Positions 57,311 through 64,000 of a DNA stretch of 64,000 nucleotides are shown here, piece by piece. Numbering within the stretch: the stretch's first letter is position 1; each line of letters starts with the position of its first letter. Where the stretch lies: NCBI GenBank assembly GCA_029982205.1, contig JARRCM010000001.1:37221-101220 (forward strand), written 5' to 3'. The translations under genes and the position numbers were made by a program. The notes under the pieces were generated by a model, which was not told where the DNA came from, made no database searches, and saw only the letters and a list, made by a program, of their open reading frames with translations. This DNA is from Thermosediminibacterales bacterium (GTDB lineage Bacteria > Bacillota > Thermosediminibacteria > Koleobacterales > JARRCM01).

Positions 57311-59389
57311 TTATTTTTCTTTTTGTTTCTTTGCTTCTTCAATTATCTTTTCACTTATTTGAGCAGGAACTTCTTCATAATGGCTGAAAGTAGCCGTAAA
57401 GGTTCCTCTGCCCTGGGTCATTGAACGTAAATCTGTAGCATATTTGAACATCTCGGATTGAGGAACTTGTGCTTTGATCACCTGCAGGCCATCTTTTGGA
57501 TCCATCCCCAAAATTCTTCCGCGTTTTTTATTAAGGTCACCAATAATATCTCCCATATAAGCCTCGGGAACTATCACCTCAACATTCATAATAGGTTCTA
57601 GAAGTACTGGATTTGCCTGCTCAGTTCCTTTCTTGAATGCCAATGATGCAGCTATTTTAAAAGCCATTTCTGAAGAGTCGACCGTATGGTAAGAACCATC
57701 GTATAGAATTGCTTTTAATCCTACGACGGGATAACCAGCTAAAACCCCTTCTCGAATTGATTCCCTGAGACCTTTTTCTACAGCTGGTATATACTGCTTA
57801 GGTACTGCACCGCCAAATATCTTGTCTTCAAATTCAAGATCTTTGCTGTAATCATTTAATGGTTGAAACTCTATCCATACATGGCCATACTGCCCGCGGC
57901 CTCCGCTCTGTTTCTTGTGTTTCCCTTCAACCTTCACTGAGGACTTTATGGTTTCCTTGTATGCAACTTTAGGTTCTTTCAGAACAACATCAGTTCCGAA
58001 TTTAGCAGACAGCCGGTTTGTTATAACTTCCAGCTGCAGATCGCCTATTCCTTTAATAAGTGTTTGGCCTGTTTCCGTATCTTTTTCCACCTCAAAAGTC
58101 GGGTCTTCTTCAGCCAAACGTGCTAAACCAACACTTATTTTTTCTTCATCTCCCTTGGCCTTTGGTTCTACCGCCAGAGCAATTGAAGGTTTAGGAAATT
58201 GTATCGGTTTTAAGACTATCTTACTGTCTTTGTTGCATAAGGTATCTCCTGTTGTGGTATATTGAAGTTTTGCAACAGCTGCAAGGTCTCCCGGTAATAC
58301 CTGGTCTACCGCTTCCTGTTTTTTCCCATTTATTACATACAACTGGCCTATTTTCTCTATTTCATCTTTGGATGAATTGTAAACAGTAGAATCAGATTTG
58401 AGCACACCTGAATAGACTCTAAACAATGTTAGTTTGCCGACATATGGATCAGCCATCGTCTTGAAAACAAGTGCTGTTAACGGTTCTTTTTCATCAGCAC
58501 TGCGGGTTATTTCTTTGTTCGATACAGGGTCTGTTCCTTCAACCGGAGGAGCATCTTTTGGAGACGGCATATAGTTTAACACCGTGTCTAACAATGTGTT
58601 GATACCCATATTTTTAGTGCTAGAACCGCACATCACAGGGATAATTTTACCCGATACTACTCCTTTTCGCAAACCATCATGAACTTCGTCTTCTGTTAAA
58701 GGTTCTCCTTCCAAATACTTCATCAAAAGTTCATCGTCACTTTCAGCTACTGCTTCAATTATCATTTCACGATAAGTATCTAAATCGTTTTGAAGTTCGG
58801 AAGGAATTTCAGTCTCTTTCAGGTTTTTACCATCAAAAAGATACGCTTTTTTATCAACAACATCAACTACACCTTTAAAATTCTCTTCTGCACCTATAGG
58901 TATTTGAAAAGGCACAACGTTTTGCCCGAAAGTTTCCCTTGCCTGTTCTAAAACTTTCAAGAAGTTTGCATTTTCCCGGTCCATTTTGTTAATAAAGACA
59001 ATTCTCGGCAGATTATAATCATCAGCATATTTCCAGACCTGTTCGGTTCCAACCTCTACCCCTGAAACAGCACAGGCAACAATTATTGCACCATCGGCAA
59101 CCCTTAAACCGCTCTTTACTTCTCCAACAAAGTCAAAATATCCCGGTGTATCAATAATGTTTATTTTATGGTCTTTCCACTCACATGGTGCAAGAGAAGT
59201 GTTTATAGATATCTGCCTTTTGATCTCTTGAGGGTCATGGTCCATTGTTGTGTTACCCTCTTCAATTTTTCCAAGCCTGTCTATAACTCCGGCAGAAAAC
59301 AACATTGCTTCTGCAAGCGAAGTCTTACCCGATCCGCCATGGCCAATCAAACCTATATTTCTCAGCTTCTCTGTAGCGTATTTTTTCAT
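57311..59389 (-). CDS. Elongation factor G-like protein (EF-G paralogue)
   Basis: 692 aa; P-loop GHGGSGKTSLAEAML instead of [15 protein letters not shown]; full EF-G domain set. Confidence 0.95.
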   Translation of the reverse strand: MKKYATEKLRNIGLIGHGGSGKTSLAEAMLFSAGVIDRLGKIEEGNTTMDHDPQEIKRQISINTSLAPCEWKDHKINIIDTPGYFDFVGEVKSGLRVADGAIIVACAVSGVEVGTEQVWKYADDYNLPRIVFINKMDRENANFLKVLEQARETFGQNVVPFQIPIGAEENFKGVVDVVDKKAYLFDGKNLKETEIPSELQNDLDTYREMIIEAVAESDDELLMKYLEGEPLTEDEVHDGLRKGVVSGKIIPVMCGSSTKNMGINTLLDTVLNYMPSPKDAPPVEGTDPVSNKEITRSADEKEPLTALVFKTMADPYVGKLTLFRVYSGVLKSDSTVYNSSKDEIEKIGQLYVINGKKQEAVDQVLPGDLAAVAKLQYTTTGDTLCNKDSKIVLKPIQFPKPSIALAVEPKAKGDEEKISVGLARLAEEDPTFEVEKDTETGQTLIKGIGDLQLEVITNRLSAKFGTDVVLKEPKVAYKETIKSSVKVEGKHKKQSGGRGQYGHVWIEFQPLNDYSKDLEFEDKIFGGAVPKQYIPAVEKGLRESIREGVLAGYPVVGLKAILYDGSYHTVDSSEMAFKIAASLAFKKGTEQANPVLLEPIMNVEVIVPEAYMGDIIGDLNKKRGRILGMDPKDGLQVIKAQVPQSEMFKYATDLRSMTQGRGTFTATFSHYEEVPAQISEKIIEEAKKQKEK

Positions 59390-59530
59390 TAAAACTCCTC
59401 CTTAAACTTTACATTGTATTTTATTTGTATTCAACAATAAATAAAAGGGGTAGATTTATTCTTATTATTTATTATTATTCTAGTTTTATATTTTTTTTCC
59501 TTTTTTTTTGCATATATATTTTTTCCCTTC

Positions 59531-59582
59531 AAACCCAAGAACCGGGTTTGCTACAAAAAAACCCGAGCATTGCTCGAGTTGT
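59531..59582 (-). terminator. Two tandem hairpins after guaB
   Basis: Minus strand AACTCGAGCAATGCTCGGGTTTTTTT, then AAACCCGGTTCTTGGGTTT. Confidence 0.75.
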
Positions 59583-59600
59583 TAATCACAAGTTTATATT

Positions 59601-61061
<1,461 letters not shown>

Positions 61062-61107
61062 CTACACACCTCCCTGAAAAATAGTAAACCGAAAAGTTAT
61101 TAAAGCA

Positions 61108-61136
61108 AGTTTATCAGAATTTATAATTGATGTCAA
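61108..61136 (-). promoter_or_regulatory. Predicted guaB promoter
   Basis: Minus strand TTGACA, 17 bp, TAAACT. Confidence 0.7.
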
Positions 61137-61166
61137 TAATCTTCAAAGCATTAGTGTGATTATCTT

Positions 61167-61207
61167 GTGATAATGTCACCTTGTAGAGTATCGTGATAAA
61201 ATGTCAC
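61167..61207. repeat. Two tandem GTGA-N5/7-TCAC palindromes upstream of guaB promoter
   Basis: gtgataatgtcac (61167-61179) and gtgataaaatgtcac (61193-61207). Confidence 0.7.
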
Positions 61208-61234
61208 TATAAAAAATATTTTGCTGCTTCAAAC

Positions 61235-62317
61235 TTAAATATTAAAACGGAAAGTTATAATATCACCATCTTTGACAATATAATCTTTACCTTCAAGCCT
61301 GAACTTTCCTCGTTCCTTTACTCCAACAACACTGCCTGCGGCTTTTAAATCATCAAAGTGGAAAACCTCTGCTCTGATAAATCCTTTCTCGATATCTGAA
61401 TGAATTTTCCCTGCTGCCTTCTTTGCTGTGGTGTTTTTCTTAATAGTCCATGCCTTAACTTCATCCTCCCCTGCAGTAAAGAAAGAAATAAGGCCGAGAT
61501 GTTTATATGTTATACGAGCAAGTCTGGATATTCCCGGCTCCGAAATCCCCATTTCTTTCATAAATTCGTTTCTGTCTTCTTCAGGCAAACTGTTTATTTC
61601 CATCTCAATTTGAGCACAAAGTTCAATCACCGGCACCTGGTTTTTTTCAGTGTAATCATAAATTTGGCTTTGACCCGGGTAATTTTTAAGGCTCATCTGG
61701 CTTTCATCAAGATTTATAACAAGTATTTGAGGTTTTTCCGTTAAAAACGAATATGTTTTGAGAAACTCCTTCTCTTCATCGGTCAAGTCAAGACTCGATA
61801 TGAGTTTGCCTTCTTCCAAGACATCCCGACATTTTACAAGAACTTTAAGCTCTTCTTCAACATTCCTCTGTTTTTTCTTTGATGTTTTGATCCTCTCAAT
61901 CCTTTTTTCTATAATATCAAGGTCAGCAAACAGAAGTTCCATACCAATAGTCTCTAAATCCCTAAAAGGGTTTATATCTCCCTCGGAATGAATAACTTCC
62001 GGGTTTTCAAAAGCCCTAACAACATGAACAAGTGCATCTACTTTTCTAACAGATTCTAAAAACTGGCTTGATGCACTCCTGCCTTCACCTCGCCTTAACC
62101 CGGGAATATCTATAAACTCAATCTGGGCATATACGGTCTTTTTAGGTTTAAACATTTCAGAAAGATAATCTACTCTTTCATCAGGAACACGGGCTGTCTT
62201 TACGTTTGTAAATTGTTTGCCTGACCCATAGCCTCCAGTTTCCGCAGCTGCACCAGTTAACAGATTAAATAACGTAGTTTTCCCTACAAAAGGCAATCCG
62301 ATAATACCTATTCTCAC
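61235..62317 (-). CDS. ychF: Redox-regulated ATPase YchF (Obg family)
   Basis: MRIGIIGLPFVGKTTLFNLLTGAAAETGGYGSG; FFTAGEDEVKAWTIKKNTTAKKAAGKIHSDIEKGFIRAEV; TGS-like C-terminus. Confidence 0.94.
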   Translation of the reverse strand: MRIGIIGLPFVGKTTLFNLLTGAAAETGGYGSGKQFTNVKTARVPDERVDYLSEMFKPKKTVYAQIEFIDIPGLRRGEGRSASSQFLESVRKVDALVHVVRAFENPEVIHSEGDINPFRDLETIGMELLFADLDIIEKRIERIKTSKKKQRNVEEELKVLVKCRDVLEEGKLISSLDLTDEEKEFLKTYSFLTEKPQILVINLDESQMSLKNYPGQSQIYDYTEKNQVPVIELCAQIEMEINSLPEEDRNEFMKEMGISEPGISRLARITYKHLGLISFFTAGEDEVKAWTIKKNTTAKKAAGKIHSDIEKGFIRAEVFHFDDLKAAGSVVGVKERGKFRLEGKDYIVKDGDIITFRFNI

Positions 62318-62429
62318 TGTTTTTCCTCCCTTCTGCCTAACAGCGCCAAATACCGATTCTGTTTAAATTTTATTATATTAAAATTATATCAAAGGAATAT
62401 AGGTTTGTCATTGTAACATCAAACAAATC

Positions 62430-62453
62430 CAAAAAGCGGCTTGCGCCGCTTTC
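62430..62453 (-). terminator. Terminator after ypeB
   Basis: Minus strand AAAGCGGCGCAAGCCGCTTTTTGG. Confidence 0.85.
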
Positions 62454-62486
62454 ATTGAAATTCGGGTTTTGCATCTTTGGTGTTTG

Positions 62487-63848
62487 TTACATAGTAAAGA
62501 TTCCGTTTTTATTTTCAATTATTTTAAGCAGTTTTTCTTCCCGACCATTTACTGCATTAATATATATAATAAACTTGTCGCCCTGGAATTCTCCTTTAAA
62601 CTCATAGCATAATACCTCACTTTTATCATCGAGAGGTATCAATGCCAAACGTCCCTTACCGGTATTGAAATTTGGACTTATGAGTTTTCTTGCCTCTTCT
62701 TCACCAAGCCCAGGTTTTGGTATTTCTCTGTCCCGATGAAATGTCAAATACCCTGTAGCATCATATCCGACTATTTTTCCGTTATCAAGAGCAACCTTTA
62801 CTTTTATCAAATCAGGATAACAGATTATCCCATCTTTTAAATAGGCAAAGTTAGTCACAACGGTATCTTTGTTGCTAAATGAATATGTGACCACCATATT
62901 TTCAAAACCTTTTTTCTTTAAAAAACTTGATGCGATTTCAACTGCTTGTTTCTGGTTTATTGTAGGTTTATTGATTTTTCTGTTATCCAGCATCCAAACT
63001 ACATGTCCGCCTTTTCTGCTAATATCCATATATATGGGCCTGTTCCTCTGCCTGTCTTCATCAATTATTTCTAAACCGTATGTTTTAATAAACCCCTGAC
63101 CATTGCTGGCTTTTTTTATTGCTCTGACATTTTCTGGGCTCAAAAATTTTTTGGCTTTGCTAATGGCTTCATCTAGGGTTATTTCCGAGCCTGTAAGACC
63201 CATTGGTTTTATGTTTTCAACATGTTCTGAAAACGGTCCATCATATATCAGTTTAGGATAATCAATGGCTTTTTTCTGAACTTTTTCAAAATCGTTGTCA
63301 ATTTCATTATTAGAAACTCTCGAAAACCCCTCATATCCTTCACGCCTCAGTTCACCTAAATTTATTTTGCCATCTGTTATTCTATTCATTATGTTTTGTA
63401 GTTCCTGTGTCAGATTAGCTGCGGTATTATGCAAACTCTGCAAAGTTTCAAGCTGCTTTGAATCCAGTGTTTTGCCTTCCATGCTCTTCCGACTTAGACT
63501 AAAACTGTAATCTCCTGCCTGTGACAAAAACTTTGCCGTTTTGTTCAATGCAATATGGGAAACAGGCAGCTGATTAAGCTTCTCCTGTGCAGCAAAAGAC
63601 TGTTTCCATATATCTGACAACAAAACAATGTTTTGTTCAGGTGAAGATGCTATTTGTGTTTTCGCAAGGTCAACCTGTATATTCTCCACATGGCCAATAA
63701 GCTCATAAAACATGCGCTGGTACTGATTCTGCATATAAACATGGTACTGCAATTTTTGAAGATACTGATTAATCCCCCAAATGCCTGTTATTAAAAACGC
63801 AAACAACAGCAATGACCTTATAAACAGGCCGGCTCCATATCCAATCAT
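62487..63848 (-). CDS. ypeB: Germination protein YpeB
   Basis: N-terminal TM, QYQRMFYELIGHVENIQVDLAKTQIASSPEQNIVLLSDIWKQSFAAQEKLNQLP; start at MIGYG assumed (ORF track extends to 63887). Confidence 0.92.
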   Translation of the reverse strand: MIGYGAGLFIRSLLLFAFLITGIWGINQYLQKLQYHVYMQNQYQRMFYELIGHVENIQVDLAKTQIASSPEQNIVLLSDIWKQSFAAQEKLNQLPVSHIALNKTAKFLSQAGDYSFSLSRKSMEGKTLDSKQLETLQSLHNTAANLTQELQNIMNRITDGKINLGELRREGYEGFSRVSNNEIDNDFEKVQKKAIDYPKLIYDGPFSEHVENIKPMGLTGSEITLDEAISKAKKFLSPENVRAIKKASNGQGFIKTYGLEIIDEDRQRNRPIYMDISRKGGHVVWMLDNRKINKPTINQKQAVEIASSFLKKKGFENMVVTYSFSNKDTVVTNFAYLKDGIICYPDLIKVKVALDNGKIVGYDATGYLTFHRDREIPKPGLGEEEARKLISPNFNTGKGRLALIPLDDKSEVLCYEFKGEFQGDKFIIYINAVNGREEKLLKIIENKNGIFTM

Positions 63849-64000
63849 TTGTAGTTTTGCGAGGATTATAGTAATAAAGAGCTCCACCAGTCGGATCCCA
63901 TCCGTTTAAAGCATCTTCTGCTGCTCTTATAGCTGTACTGTTGGGAGGTAAAAACATTTGCCCATCGCTGACTGCTGAAAAAGCTCCTGGTTGAAATATT
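63769..64000 (-). CDS. sleB: Spore cortex-lytic enzyme SleB, C-terminal part, cut by window edge
   Basis: IFQPGAFSAVSDGQMFLPPNSTAIRAAEDALNGWDPTGGALYYYNPRKTTNDWIWSRPVYKVI...; immediately upstream of ypeB. Confidence 0.85.
   Translation of the reverse strand, partial: IFQPGAFSAVSDGQMFLPPNSTAIRAAEDALNGWDPTGGALYYYNPRKTTNDWIWSRPVYKVIAVVCVFNNRHLGD

Noticed and set aside
59450-59525. A/T homopolymer-rich stretch upstream of the EF-G paralogue region as a possible origin or mobile element end
   Set aside because: No inverted termini, target duplication or DnaA-box cluster seen; ordinary AT-rich intergenic DNA next to terminators.
61393-61744. Plus-strand ORFs opposite ychF (61400-61744, 61428-61613)
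   Set aside because: Antisense to a conserved gene, no RBS or recognisable product.

Overview
This 64 kb window is chromosomal core from a low-GC, spore-forming Firmicute, probably class Clostridia. The lineage is inferred from gene content (sigH, ypeB/sleB, ctsR-mcsAB-clpC, rpsN zinc form) and was not searched. Almost everything is on the minus strand. Read in the direction of transcription (right to left), the order is: sleB (partial)-ypeB, ychF, guaB, an EF-G paralogue, a Na+/solute symporter, a small orphan ORF, a CLC channel, ctsR-mcsA-mcsB-clpC-radA-disA, carD, yacL-like, ispD-ispF, a c-di-AMP (ydaO-type) riboswitch and RlpA-like protein, gltX, a three-gene split glutamate synthase, a tautomerase, a T-box leader with cysE-cysS, thyX-rlmB-yacP-sigH, tRNA Tyr-Gly-fMet-Thr with a second tuf, an EamA-like protein, rpmG-secE-nusG-rplKAJL, rpoBC, the str operon (L7Ae-like, rpsL, rpsG, fusA, tuf), and the S10/spc/alpha ribosomal operons ending inside rpsD. 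One convincing gene is on the plus strand (46469-46876). I saw no CRISPR array, prophage, transposase or clear novel multi-gene system. The most interesting leads are small: an inverted repeat that would mask the ribosome-binding site of an orphan ORF, tandem palindromes upstream of the guaB promoter, unusual purine-ending codon usage in both tuf copies, a split archaeal-type glutamate synthase, a c-di-AMP synthase near a c-di-AMP riboswitch, and the absence of mrnC from its usual position.
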